A stretch of DNA of 64,000 nt from Oasisia sp. SBJ-2009 (taxonomy: Eukaryota; Annelida; Polychaeta; Sabellida; Siboglinidae). Position 1 is the stretch's first letter, and every line of letters begins with the position of its first letter. Location: contig OZ024861.1 in assembly GCA_964017155.1 (NCBI GenBank), positions 53,086,309 to 53,150,308 on the forward strand, written 5' to 3'. Shown in pieces: positions 24,289 to 36,634 of the stretch. The translations under genes and the position numbers were made by a program. Below the pieces are notes generated by a model. It made no database searches and was not told where the DNA came from. It saw only the letters and a list, made by a program, of their open reading frames with translations.

Positions 24289-25391
24289 GATCCCCCGTAG
24301 ACGGATAGGACTTAGACGTTTTTCTCGATTTGTTTCGAAAAGTTGGCAAAACGACGCGCCCGGTCGGTCATTCGTCTACATGCACAAGTGATCTCTACCG
24401 TCGTCGAGTCCGTCTTTCCCGTCTCTCTCCCTCCGCCGGCCCGGGCCGGGCCGCGCCGGGCCGGGCCGCGCCGATCAGTTACCGGCGCTCGGCCGGGCTT
24501 CGGAACGCGACCGGCGGCAAGGCTTCGGCGCACACGCCCGGGCCGGGCTTCGGCATGCGACCGGCGGCCGGGCTTCGGAACGCGACCAGGCTTCGGCGCA
24601 CACGATCGGGCCAGGTTTCGGCACGCCGCTTGCTCAACTGATCCCCCGTAGACGGATCGGACTTTGTTGTCGTTTTCCTCGATTTCTCCAACTATCACCC
24701 TGTTAAGGTCGCCAAATGCCTCGTCACCTCACCTAGCTAGTGGTTCCTTATTACTCCCGCCGTTTACCCACCGGTCGGCACGGAATTCTGTTGAAAAGAA
24801 TGTAGACAGACATTTACGCTTCCCCAACTGATCCCCGTAGACGGATGGGACTTTGTCGTTTTTCTCAGTTTTTCCGACGTATCACCCTGTTAAGGTCGCC
24901 AAATGCCTCGCTCGTCGTCTAATGATTTTATATTAGTGGTTCCTTATTACTCCCGCCGTTTACCCACCGGTCGGCACGGCACGGCACGGAACTTTGTTGA
25001 AACAGGTTTAAACAGAAATTCTCGTTTCCCCAACTGATCCCCAGTAGACGGATCGGACTTTGTCGTTTTCCTCGATTTTCCGAAAGTTGGCAAAATGACG
25101 CGCACGGCCATTGGGCTTCCTCGGGAGAGTCGTATTTACTCCCCGTGCGCGACACACGCCCGAGAAGACCGACCGGCGCGTCGAACTTTGCCGTTTTTCT
25201 CGATCCGCAGAACTGATCCCCCGCAGACGGATATGACAGTCGTTTTCCTCGATTTTCCGAAAGTTGGCAAAATGACGCGCACGGCCATTGGGCTTCCTTG
25301 GGAGAGTCGTAGTTACTCCCCGTGCGCGACACACGCCCGAGAAGACCGACCGGCGCGTCGAACTTTGCCGTTTTTCTCGATTCGCAGAACT
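24289..25391 (+). repeat. HOR unit 23 (1103 bp)
   Basis: B351-C190-D206-A179-A2/A hybrid 177. The last module starts as A2 (GGATATGACAGTCG) and ends as A (GGCAAAATGACG, CCATTGGGCTTCC). The first A shares CGTATTTACTCC with unit 22. Position-matched to unit 20 but one module longer. Confidence 0.92.
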
Positions 25392-26355
25392 GATCCCCCG
25401 TAGACGGATAGGACTTAGACGTTTTTCTCGATTTGTTTCCAAAAGTTGGCAAAACGACGCGCCCGGTCGGTCATTCGTCTACATGCACAAGTGATCTCTA
25501 CCGTCGTCGAGTCCGTCTTTCCCGTCTCTCTCCCTCCGCCGGCCCGGGCCGGGCCGCGCCGGGCCGGGCCGCGCCGATCAGTTACCGGCGCTCGGCCGGG
25601 CTTCGGAACGCGACCGGCGGCAAGGCTTCGGCGCACACGCCCGGGCCGGGCTTCGGCATGCGACCGGCGGCCGGGCTTCGGAACGCGACCAGGCTTCGGC
25701 GCACACGATCGGGCCAGGTTTCGGCACGCCGCTTGCTCAACTGATCCCCCGTAGACGGATCGGACTTTGTTGTCGTTTTCCTCGATTTCTCCAACTATCA
25801 CCCTGTTAAGGTCGCCAAATGCCTCGTCACCTCATCTAGTTAGTGGTTCCTTATTACTCCCGCCGTTTACCCGCCGGTCGGTACGGAATTATGTTGAAAA
25901 GAATGTAGACAGACATTTACGCTTCCCCAACTGATCCCCCGTAGACGGATGGGACTTTGTCGTTTTTCTCAGTTTTTCCGACGTATCACCCTGTTAAGGT
26001 CGCCAAATGCCTCGCTCGTCGTCTAATGATTTTATATTAGTGGTTCCTTATTACTCCCGCCGTTTACCCACCGGTCGGCATGGCACGGCACGGAACTTTG
26101 TTGAAACAGTTTTAAACAGGTATTCTCGTTTCCCCAACTGAAACAGGTTTAAACAGAAATTCTCGTTTCCCCAACTGATCCCCCGTAGACGGATCGGACT
26201 TTGTCGTTTTCCTCGATTTTCCGAAAGTTGGCAAAATGACGCGCACGGCCATTGGGCTTCCTTGGGAGAGTCGTAGTTACTCCCCGTGCGCGACACACGC
26301 CCGAGAAGACCGACCGGCGCGTCGAACTTTGCCGTTTTTCTCGATTCGCAGAACT
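25392..26355 (+). repeat. HOR unit 24 (964 bp)
   Basis: B351-C190-D244-A179. C has GAATTATGTTG; D has AAACAGTTTTAAACAGG, which breaks the GTTTAAAC palindrome in one of the two 37-bp copies. Confidence 0.92.
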
Positions 26356-27286
26356 GATCCCCCGTAGACGGATAGGACTTAGTCGTTTTTCTCGATTTGT
26401 TTCCAAAAGTTGGCAAAACGACGCGCCCGGTCGGTCATTCGTCTACATGCACAAGTGATCTCTACCGTCGTCGAGTCCGTCTTTCCCGTCTCTCTCCCTC
26501 CGCCGGCCCGGGCCGGGCCGCGCCGGGCCGGGCCGGGCCGCGCCGATCAGTTACCGGCGCTCGGCCGGGCTTCGGAACGCGACCGGCGGCAAGGCTTCGG
26601 CGCACACGCCCGGGCCGGGCTTCGGCATGCGACCGGCGGCCGGGCTTCGGAACGCGACCAGGCTTCGGCGCACACGACCGGGCCAGGTTTCGGCACGCCG
26701 CTTGCTCAACTGATCCCCCGTAGACCGATCGGACTTTGTTGTCGTTTTCCTCGATTTCTCCAACTATCACCCTGTTAAGGTCGCCAAATGCCTCGTCACC
26801 TCACCTAGCTAGTGGTTCCTTATTACTCCCGCCGTTTACCCACCGGTCGGCACGGAATTCTGTTGAAAAGAATGTAGACAGACATTTACGCTTCCCCAAC
26901 TGATCCCCGTAGACGGATGGGACTTTGTCGTTTTTCTCAGTTTTTCCGACGTATCACCCTGTTAAGGTCGCCAAATGCCTCGCTCGTCGTCTAATGATTT
27001 TATATTAGTGGTTCCTTATTACTCCCGCCGTTTACCCACCGGTCGGCACGGCACGGCACGGAACTTTGTTGAAACAGGTTTAAACAGAAATTCTCGTTTC
27101 CCCAACTGATCCCCAGTAGACGGATCGGACTTTGTCGTTTTCCTCGATTTTCCGAAAGTTGGCAAAATGACGCGCACGGCCATTGGGCTTCCTTGGGAGA
27201 GTCGTAGTTACTCCCCGTGCGCGACACACGCCCGAGAAGACCGACCGGCGCGTCGAACTTTGCCGTTTTTCTCGATTCGCAGAACT
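26356..27286 (+). repeat. HOR unit 25 (931 bp)
   Basis: B356-C190-D206-A179. C has GTAGACCGATCGG and the CACCTCACCTAGCTAG mosaic; A has head CCAGTAG. Partner of unit 31 at 6363 bp. Confidence 0.92.
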
Positions 27287-28252
27287 GATCCCCCGTAGAC
27301 GGATAGGACTTAGACGTTTTTCTCGATTTGTTTCGAAAAGTTGGCAAAACGACGCGCCCGGTCGGTCATTCGTCTACATGCACAAGTGATCTCTACCGTC
27401 GTCGAGTCCGTCTTTCCCGTCTCTCTCCCTCCGCCGGCCCGGGCCGGGCCGCGCCGGGCCGGGCCGCGCCGATCAGTTACCGGCGCTCGGCCGGGCTTCG
27501 GAACGCGACCGGCGGCAAGGCTTCGGCGCACACGCCCGGGCCGGGCTTCGGCATGCGACCGGCGGCCGGGCTTCGGAACGCGACCAGGCTTCGGCGCACA
27601 CGACCGGGCCAGGTTTCGGCACGCCGCTTGCTCAACTGATCCCCCGTAGACGGATCGGACTTTGTCGTCGTTTTCCTCGATTTCTCCAACTATCACCCTG
27701 TTAAGGTCGCCAAATGCCTCGTCACCTCATCTAGTTAGTGGTTCCTTATTACTCCCGCCGTTTACCCGCCGGTCGGTACGGAATTCTGTTGAAAAGAATG
27801 TAGACAGACATTTACGCTTCCCCAACTGATCCCCCGTAGACGGATGGGACTTTGTCGTTTTTCTCAGTTTTTCCGACGTATCACCCTGTTAAGGTCGCAA
27901 AATGCCTCGCTCGTCGTCTAATGATTTTATATTAGTGGTTCCTTATTACTCCCGCCGTTTACCACCACCGGTCGGCTCGGCACGGCACGGGACTTTGTTG
28001 AAACAGGTTTAAACAGGTATTCTCGTTTCCCCAACTGAAACAGGTTTAAACAGAAATTCTCGTTTCCCCAACTGATCCCCCGTAGACGGATCGGACTTTG
28101 TCGTTTTCCTCGATTTTCCGAAAGTTGGCAAAATGACGCGCACGGCCATTGCGTTTCCTCGAGAGGGTCGTAGTTACTCCTCGTGCGCGACACACGCCCG
28201 AGAAGACCGACCGGCGCGTCGAACTTTGCCGTTTTTCTCGATTCGCAGAACT
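27287..28252 (+). repeat. HOR unit 26 (966 bp)
   Basis: B351-C190-D246-A179. D has the 37-bp duplication, TTTACCACCACCGG (+2 bp), GGTCGCAAAATGCC, GGCTCGGCACGG and GGGACTTTG. A has CCATTGCGTTTCC. Partner of unit 32. Confidence 0.92.
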
Positions 28253-29354
28253 GATCCCCCGTAGACGGATAGGACTTAGACGTTTTTCTCGATTTGTTTC
28301 CAAAAGTTGGCAAAACGACGCGCCCGGTCGGTCATTCGTCTATATGCACAAGTGATCTCTACCGCCGTCGAGTCCGTCTTTCCCGTCTCTCTCCCTCCGC
28401 CGGCCAGGGCCGGGCAGCGCCGATCAGTTACCGGCGCTCGGCCGGGCTTCGGAATGCGACCGGAGGCAAGGCTTCGGCGCACACGACCGGGCCGGGCTTC
28501 GGCATGCGACCTGCGGCCGGGCTTCGGAACGCGACCAGGCTTCGGCGCACACGACTGGGCCAGGTTTCGGCACGCCGCTTGCTCAACTGATCCCCCGTAG
28601 ACTGATTCGGACTTTGTCGTCGTTTTCATCGATTTCTCCAACTATCACCCTGTTAAGGTCGCCAAATGCCTCGTCACCTCATCTAGCTAGTGTTTCCTTA
28701 TTACTCCCGCCATTTACCCACCGGTCGGCACGGAATTCTGTTGAAAAGAATGTAGACAGACATTTACGCTTCCCCAACTGATCCCCCGTAGACGGATCGG
28801 ACTTTGGCGTCGTTTTCATCGATTTCTCAAACTATCACCCTGTTAAGTTCGCCAAATGCCTCGTCACCTCATCTAGTTAGTGGTTCCTTATTACTCCCGC
28901 CGTTTACCCGCCGGTCGGTACGGAATTCTGTTGAAAAGAATGTAGACAGACATTTACGCTTCCCCAACTGATCCCCGTAGACGGATGGGACTTTGTCGTT
29001 TTTCTCAGTTTTTCCGACGTATCACCCTGTTAAGGTCGCCAAATGCCTCGCTCGTCGTCTAATGATTTTATATTAGTGGTTCCTTATTACTCCCGCCGTT
29101 TACCCACCGGTCGGCACGGCACGGCACGGAACTTTGTTGAAACAGGTTTAAACAGAAATTCTCGTTTCCCCAACTGATCCCCCGTAGACGGATCGGACTT
29201 TGTCGTTTTCCTCGATTTTCCGAAAGTTGGCAAAATGACGCGCACGGCCATTGGGCTTCCTTGGGAGAGTCGTAGTTACTCCCCGTGCGCGACGCACGCC
29301 CGAGAAGACCGACCGGCGCGTCGAACTTTGCCGTTTTTCTCGATTCGCAGAACT
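28253..29354 (+). repeat. HOR unit 27 (1102 bp), short B
   Basis: B336-C1 191-C2 190-D206-A179. B lacks 15 bp of the GC core (GGGCAGCGCCG) and has TCTATATGCAC, ACCGCCGTCG and GCGACCTGCGG. C2 has TTTCTCAAAC and GTTAAGTTCGCC. A has GCGACGCACGCC. Partner of unit 33. Confidence 0.93.
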
Positions 29355-30460
29355 GATCCCCCGTAGACGGATAGGACTTAGTCGTTTTTCTCGATTTGTT
29401 TCCAAAAGTTGGCAAAACGACGCGCCCGGTCGGTCATTCGTCTACATGCACAAGTGATCTCTACCGTCGTCGAGTCCATCTTTCCCGTCTCTCTCCCTCC
29501 GCCGGCCCGGGCCGGGCCGCGCCGGGCCGGGCCGCGCCGATCAGTTACCGGCGCTCGGCCGGGCTTCGGAACGCGACCGGCGGCAAGGCTTCGGCGCACA
29601 CGCCCGGGCCGGGCTTCGGCATGCGACCGGCGGCCGGGCTTCGGAACGCGACCAGGCTTCGGCGCACACGACCGGGCCAGGTTTCGGCACGCCGCTTGCT
29701 CAACTGATCCCCCGTAGACGGATCGGACTTTGTCGTCGTTTTCCTCGATTTCTCCAACTATCACCCTGTTAAGGTCGCCAAATGCCTCGTCACCTCATCT
29801 AGTTAGTGGTTCCTTATTACTCCCGCCGTTTACCCGCCGGTCGGTACGGAATTCTGTTGAAAAGAATGTAGATAGACATTTACGCTTCCCCAACTGATCC
29901 CCCGTAGACGGATGGGACTTTGTCGTTTTTCTCAGTTTTTCCGACGTATCACCCTGTTAAGGTCGCCAAATGCCTCGCTCGTCGTCTAATGATTTTATAT
30001 TAGTGGTTCCTTATCACTCCCGCCGTTTACCCACCGGTCGGCACGGCACGGCACGGAACTTTGTTGAAACAGGTTTAAACAGAAATTCTCGTTTCCCCAA
30101 CTGATCCCCCGTAGACGGATCGGACTTTGTCGTTTTCCTCGATTTTCCGAAAGTTGGCAAAATGACGCGCACGGCCATTGCGTTTCCTCGAGAGGGTCGT
30201 AGTTACTCCTCGTGCGCGACACACGCCCGAGAAGACCGACCGGCGCGTCGAACTTTGCCGTTTTTCTCGATTCGCAGAACTTATCCCCCGCAGACGGATA
30301 TGACTTAGTCGTTTTCCTCGATTTTCCGAAAGTTGGCCAAATGACGCGCACGGCCATTGCGTTTCCTCGAGAGGGTCGTAGTTACTCCTCGTGCGCGACA
30401 CACGCCCAAGAAGATCGACCGGCGCGTCGAACTTTGCCGTTTTTCTCGATTCGCAGAACT
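29355..30460 (+). repeat. HOR unit 28 (1106 bp)
   Basis: B351-C190-D207-A179-A2 179. B has GAGTCCATC; C has GTAGATAGACATTT. D-A-A2 (CCTTATCACTCCC, GAACTTATCCCCC) is a third copy of the segment in units 12 and 14. Confidence 0.92.
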
Positions 30461-31755
30461 GATCCCCCGTAGACGGATAGGATTTAGTCGTTTCTCTCGA
30501 TTTGTTTCCAAAAGTTGGCAAAACGACGCGCCCGGTCGGTCATTCGTCTACATGCACAAGTGATCTCTACCGTCGTCGATTCCGTCTTTCCCGTCTCTCT
30601 CCCTCCGCCGGCCAGGGCCGGGCCGCGCCGGGCCGGGCCGCGCCGATCAGTTACCGGCGCTCGGCCGGGCTTCGGAACGCGACCGGAGGCAAGGCTTCGG
30701 CGCACACGACCGGGCCGGGCTTCGGCATGCGACCGGCGGCCGGGCTTCGGAACGCGACCAGGCTTCGGCGCACACGACTGGGCCAGGTTTCGGCACGCCG
30801 CTTGCTCAACTGATCCCCCGTAGACGGATTCGGACTTTGTCGTCGTTTTCATCGATTTCTCCAACTATCACCCTGTTAAGGTCGCCAAATGCCTCGTCAA
30901 GTCATCTAGCTAGTGTTTCCTTATTACTCCCGCCGTTTACCCACCGGTCGGCACGGAATTCTGTTGAAAAGAATGTAGACATACATTTACGCTTCCCCAA
31001 CTGATCCCCCGTAGACGGATCGGACTTTGGCGTCGTTTTCCTCGATTTCTCCAACTATCACCCTGTTAAGGTCGCCAAATGCCTCGTCACCTCATCTAGT
31101 TAGTGTTTCCTTATTACTCCCGCCCTTTACCCGCCGGTCGGTACGGAATTCTGTTGAAAAGAATGTAGACAGACATTTACGCTTCCCCAACTGATCCCCC
31201 GTAGACGGATGGGACTTTGTCGTTTTTCTCAGTTTTTCCGATGTATCACCCTGTTAAGGTCGCCAAATGCCTCGCTCGTCGTCTAATGATTTTATATTAG
31301 TGGTTCCTTATTACTCCCGCCGTTTACCCACCGGTCGGCACGGCACGGCACGGAACTTTGTTGAAACAGGTTTAAACAGAAATTCTCGTTTCCCCAACTG
31401 ATCCCCCGTAGACGGATCGGACTTTGTCATTTTCCTCGATTTTCCGAAAGTTGGCAAAATGACGCGCACGGCCATTGGGCTTCCTCGGGAGAGTCGTAGT
31501 TACTCCCCGTGCGCGACACACGCCCGAGAAGACCGACCGGCGCGTCGAACTTTGCCGTTTTTCTCGATCCGCAGAACTGATCCCCCGCAGACGGATATGA
31601 CAGTCGTTTTCCTCGATTTTCCGAAAGTTGGCCAAATGACGCGCACGGCCATTGCGTTTCCTCGAGAGGGTCGTAGTTACTCCTCGTGCGCGACACACGC
31701 CCAAGAAGACCGACCGGCGCGTCGAACTTTGCCGTTTTTCTCGATTCGCAGAACT
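30461..31755 (+). repeat. HOR unit 29 (1295 bp)
   Basis: B351-C1 191-C2 190-D207-A179-A2 177. B matches units 13 and 15 (GGATTTAGTCGTTTCTCTCG, GTCGATTCCG); C1 matches unit 4 (CAAGTCATC, CATACATTT). A has TTTGTCATTTTCC. Confidence 0.92.
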
Positions 31756-32718
31756 GATCCCCGTAGACGGATAGGACTTAGACGTTTTTCTCGATTTGTT
31801 TCGAAAAGTTGGCAAAACGACGCGCCCGGTCGGTCATTCGTCTACATGCACAAGTGATCTCTACCGTCGTCGAGTCCGTCTTTCCCGTCTCTCTCCCTCC
31901 GCCGGCCCGGGCCGGGCCGCGCCGGGCCGGGCCGCGCCGATCAGTTACCGGCGCTCGGCCGGGCTTCGGAACGCGACCGGCGGCAAGGCTTCGGCGCACA
32001 CGCCCGGGCCGGGCTTCGGCATGCGACCGGCGGCCGGGCTTCGGAACGCGACCAGGCTTCGGCGCGCACGATCGGGCCAGGTTTCGGCACGCCGCTTGCT
32101 CAACTGATCCCCCGTAGACGGATCGGACTTTGTTGTCGTTTTCCTCGATTTCTCCAACTATCACCCTGTTAAGGTCGCCAAATGCCTCGTCACCTCATCT
32201 AGTTAGTGGTTCCTTATTACTCCCGCCGTTTACCCGCCGGTCGGTACGGAATTCTGTTGAAAAGAATGTAGACAGACATTTACGCTTCCCCAACTGATCC
32301 CCCGTAGACGGATGGGACTTTGTCGTTTTTCTCAGTTTTTCCGACGTATCACCCTGTTAAGGTCGCCAAATGCCTCGCTCGTCGTCTAATGATTTTATAT
32401 TAGTGGTTCCTTATTACTCCCGCCGTTTACCCACCGGTCGGCATGGCACGGCACGGAACTTTGTTGAAACAGGTTTAAACAGGTATTCTCGTTTCCCCAA
32501 CTGAAACAGGTTTAAACAGAAATTCTCGTTTCCCCAACTGATCCCCCGTAGACGGATCGGACTTTGTCGTTTTCCTCGATTTTCCGAAAGTTGGCAAAAT
32601 GACGCGCACGGCCATTGGGCTTCCTTGGGAGAGTCGTAGTTACTCCCCGTGCGCGACACACGCCCGAGAAGACCGACCGGCGCGTCGAACTTTGCCGTTT
32701 TTCTCGATTCGCAGAACT
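31756..32718 (+). repeat. HOR unit 30 (963 bp)
   Basis: B350-C190-D244-A179. B has a four-C head, unusual for B, and GGCGCGCACGATCGG. D carries the 37-bp duplication. Confidence 0.92.
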
Positions 32719-33649
32719 GATCCCCCGTAGACGGATAGGACTTAGTCGTTTTTCTCGATTTGTTTCCAAAAGTTGGCAAAACGACGCGCCCGGTCGGTCA
32801 TTCGTCTACATGCACAAGTGATCTCTACCGTCGTCGAGTCCGTCTTTCCCGTCTCTCTCCCTCCGCCGGCCCGGGCCGGGCCGCGCCGGGCCGGGCCGGG
32901 CCGCGCCGATCAGTTACCGGCGCTCGGCCGGGCTTCGGAACGCGACCGGCGGCAAGGCTTCGGCGCACACGCCCGGGCCGGGCTTCGGCATGCGACCGGC
33001 GGCCGGGCTTCGGAACGCGACCAGGCTTCGGCGCACACGACCGGGCCAGGTTTCGGCACGCCGCTTGCTCAACTGATCCCCCGTAGACGGATCGGACTTT
33101 GTTGTCGTTTTCCTCGATTTCTCCAACTATCACCCTGTTAAGGTCGCCAAATGCCTCGTCACCTCACCTAGCTAGTGGTTCCTTATTACTCCCGCCGTTT
33201 ACCCACCGGTCGGCACGGAATTCTGTTGAAAAGAATGTAGACAGACATTTACGCTTCCCCAACTGATCCCCGTAGACGGATGGGACTTTGTCGTTTTTCT
33301 CAGTTTTTCCGACGTATCACCCTGTTAAGGTCGCCAAATGCCTCGCTCGTCGTCTAATGATTTTATATTAGTGGTTCCTTATTACTCCCGCCGTTTACCC
33401 ACCGGTCGGCACGGCACGGCACGGAACTTTGTTGAAACAGGTTTAATCAGAAATTCTCGTTTCCCCAACTGATCCCCAGTAGACGGATCGGACTTTGTCG
33501 TTTTCCTCGATTTTCCGAAAGTTGGCAAAATGACGCGCACGGCCATTGGGCTTCCTTGGGAGAGTCGTAGTTACTCCCCGTGCGCGACACACGCCCGAGA
33601 AGACCGACCGGCGCGTCGAACTTTGCCGTTTTTCTCGATTCGCAGAACT
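32719..33649 (+). repeat. HOR unit 31 (931 bp)
   Basis: B356-C190-D206-A179; copy of unit 25. Private D change GGTTTAATCAG breaks the GTTTAAAC palindrome. Confidence 0.92.
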
Positions 33650-34613
33650 GATCCCCCGTAGACGGATAGGACTTAGACGTTTTTCTCGATTTGTTTCGAA
33701 AAGTTGGCAAAACGACGCGCCCGGTCGGTCATTCGTCTACATGCACAAGTGATCTCTACCGTCGTCGAGTCCGTCTTTCCCGTCTCTCTCCCTCCGCCGG
33801 CCCGGGCCGGGCCGCGCCGGGCCGGGCCGCGCCGATCAGTTACCGGCGCTCGGCCGGGCTTCGGAACGCGACCGGCGGCAAGGCTTCGGCGCACACGCCC
33901 GGGCCGGGCTTCGGCATGCGACCGGCGGCCGGGCTTCGGAACGCGACCAGGCTTCGGCGCACACGACCGGGCCAGGTTTCGGCACGCCGCTTGCTCAACT
34001 GATCCCCCGTAGACGGATCGGACTTTGTTGTCGTTTTCCTCGATTTCTCCAACTATCACCCCGTTAAGGTCGCCAAATGCCTCGTCACCTCATCTAGTTA
34101 GTGGTTCCTTATTACTCCCGCCGTTTACCCGCCGGTCGGTACGGAATTCTGTTGAAAAGAATGTAGACAGACATTTACGCTTCCCCAACTGATCCCCCGT
34201 AGACGGATGGGACTTTGTCGTTTTTCTCAGTTTTTCCGACGTATCACCCTGTTAAGGTCGCAAAATGCCTCGCTCGTCGTCTAATGATTTTATATTAGTG
34301 GTTCCTTATTACTCCCGCCGTTTACCCACCGGTCGGCTCGGCACGGCACGGAACTTTGTTGAAACAGGTTTAAACAGGTATTCTCGTTTCCCCAACTGAA
34401 ACAGGTTTAAACAGAAATTCTCGTTTCCCCAACTGATCCCCCGTAGACGGATCGGACTTTGTCGTTTTCCTCGATTTTCCGAAAGTTGGCAAAATGACGC
34501 GCACGGCCATTGCGTTTCCTCGAGAGGGTCGTAGTTACTCCTCGTGCGCGACACACGCCCGAGAAGACCGACCGGCGCGTCGAACTTTGCCGTTTTTCTC
34601 GATTCGCAGAACT
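33650..34613 (+). repeat. HOR unit 32 (964 bp)
   Basis: B351-C190-D244-A179; copy of unit 26 (GGTCGCAAAATGCC, GGCTCGGCACGG) without its +2 bp. C has CACCCCGTTAAGG. Confidence 0.92.
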
Positions 34614-35715
34614 GATCCCCGGTAGACGGATAGGACTTAGACGTTTTTCTCGATTTGTTTCCAAAAGTTGGCAAAACGACGCGCCCGGTCGGTCATTCGT
34701 CTATATGCACAAGTGATCTCTACCGCCGTCGAGTCCGTCTTTCCCGTCTCTCTCCCTCCGCCGGCCAGGGCCGGGCAGCGCCGATCAGTTACCGGCGCTC
34801 GGCCGGGCTTCGGAATGCGACCGGAGGCAAGGCTTCGGCGCACACGACCGGGCCGGGCTTCGGCATGCGACCTGCGGCCGGGCTTCGGAACGCGACCAGG
34901 CTTCGGCGCACACGACTGGGCCAGGTTTCGGCACGCCGCTTGCTCAACTGATCCCCCGTAGACTGATTCGGACTTTGTCGTCGTTTTCATCGATTTCTCC
35001 AACTATCACCCTGTTAAGGTCGCCAAATGCCTCGTCACCTCATCTAGCTAGTGTTTCCTTATTACTCCCGCCATTTACCCACCGGTCGGCACGGAATTCT
35101 GTTGAAAAGAATGTAGACAGACATTTACGCTTCCCCAACTGATCCCCCGTAGACGGATCGGACTTTGGCGTCGTTTTCATCGATTTCTCAAACTATCACC
35201 CTGTTAAGTTCGCCAAATGCCTCGTCACCTCATCTAGTTAGTGGTTCCTTATTACTCCCGCCGTTTACCCGCCGGTCGGTACGGAATTCTGTTGAAAAGA
35301 ATGTAGACAGACATTTACGCTTCCCCAACTGATCCCCGTAGACGGATGGGACTTTGTCGTTTTTCTCAGTTTTTCCGACGTATCACCCTGTTAAGGTCGC
35401 CAAATGCCACGCTCGTCGTCTAATGATTTTATATTAGTGGTTCCTTATTACTCCCGCCGTTTACCCACCGGTCGGCACGGCACGGCACGGAACTTTGTTG
35501 AAACAGGTTTAAACAGAAATTCTCGTTTCCCCAACTGATCCCCCGTAGACGGATCGGACTTTGTCGTTTTCCTCGATTTTCCGAAAGTTGGCAAAATGAC
35601 GCGCACGGCCATTGGGCTTCCTTGGGAGAGTCGTAGTTACTCCCCGTGCGCGACACACGCCCGAGAAGACCGACCGGCGCGTCGAACTTTGCCGTTTTTC
35701 TCGATTCGCAGAACT
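34614..35715 (+). repeat. HOR unit 33 (1102 bp), short B
   Basis: B336-C1 191-C2 190-D206-A179; copy of unit 27 at 6361 bp. B head is CCGGTAG; D has AATGCCACGC. Confidence 0.92.
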
Positions 35716-36634
35716 GATCCCCCGTAGACGGATAGGACTTAGACGTTTTTCTCGATTTGTTTCCAAAAGTTGGCAAAACGACGCGCCCGGTCGGTCATTC
35801 GTCTACATGCACAAGTGATCTATACCGTCGTCGAGTCCGTCTTTCCCGTCTCTCTCCCTCCGCGAAGGGCCGCGCCGGGCCGGGCCGCGCCGATCAGTTA
35901 CCGGCGCTCGGCCGGGCTTCGGAACGCGACCGGCGGCAAGGCTTCGGCGCACACGCCCGGGCCGGGCTTCGGCATGCGACCGGCGGCCGGGCTTCGGAAC
36001 GCGACCAGGCTTCGGCGCACACGACCGGGCCAGGTTTCGGCACGCCGCTTGCTCAACTGATCCCCCGTAGACGGATCGGACTTTGTCGTCGTTTTCCTCG
36101 ATTTCTCCAACTATCACCCTGTTAAGGTCGCCAAATGCCTCGTCACCTCATCTAGTTAGTGGTTCCTTATTACTCCCGCCGTTTACCCGCCGGTCGGTAC
36201 GGAATTCTGTTGAAAAGAATGTAGACAGACATTTACGCTTCCCCAACTGATCCCCCGTAGACGGATGGGACTTTGTCGTTTTTCTCAGTTTTTCCGACGT
36301 ATCACCCTGTTAAGGTCGCCAAATGCCTCGCTCGTCGTCTAATGATTTTATATTAGTGGTTCCTTATTACTCCCGCCGTTTACCCACCGGTCGGCACGGC
36401 ACGGCACGGAACTTTGTTGAAACAGGTTTAAACAGAAATTCTCGTTTCCCCAACTGATCCCCAGTAGACGGATCGGACTTTGTCGTTTTCCTCGATTTTC
36501 CGAAAGTTGGCAAAATGACGCGCACGGCCATTGGGCTTCCTTGGGAGAGTCGTAGTTACTCCCCGTGCGCGACACACGCCCGAGAAGACCGACCGGCGCG
36601 TTGAACTTTGCCGTTTTTCTCGATTCGCAGAACT
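35716..36634 (+). repeat. HOR unit 34 (919 bp), B with 8-bp net loss
   Basis: B343-C190-D207-A179. The B core reads CCTCCGCGAAGGGCCGCG, an indel not seen elsewhere, and GATCTATACCG upstream. A has head CCAGTAG and GGCGCGTTGAAC. Confidence 0.92.

Larger units (their letters stand above)
25392..35715 (+). repeat. ~6.36 kb spaced duplication (units 24-28 / 30-34)
   Basis: Units 25, 26 and 27 match 31, 32 and 33 at 6361-6363 bp, sharing GGTCGCAAAATGCC, GGCTCGGCACGG, the 336-bp B with TCTATATGCAC and ACCGCCGTCG, and GTTAAGTTCGCC. Units 24 and 30 also correspond. Between the copies lie units 28-29, which are instead related to units 12-15. Confidence 0.88.
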
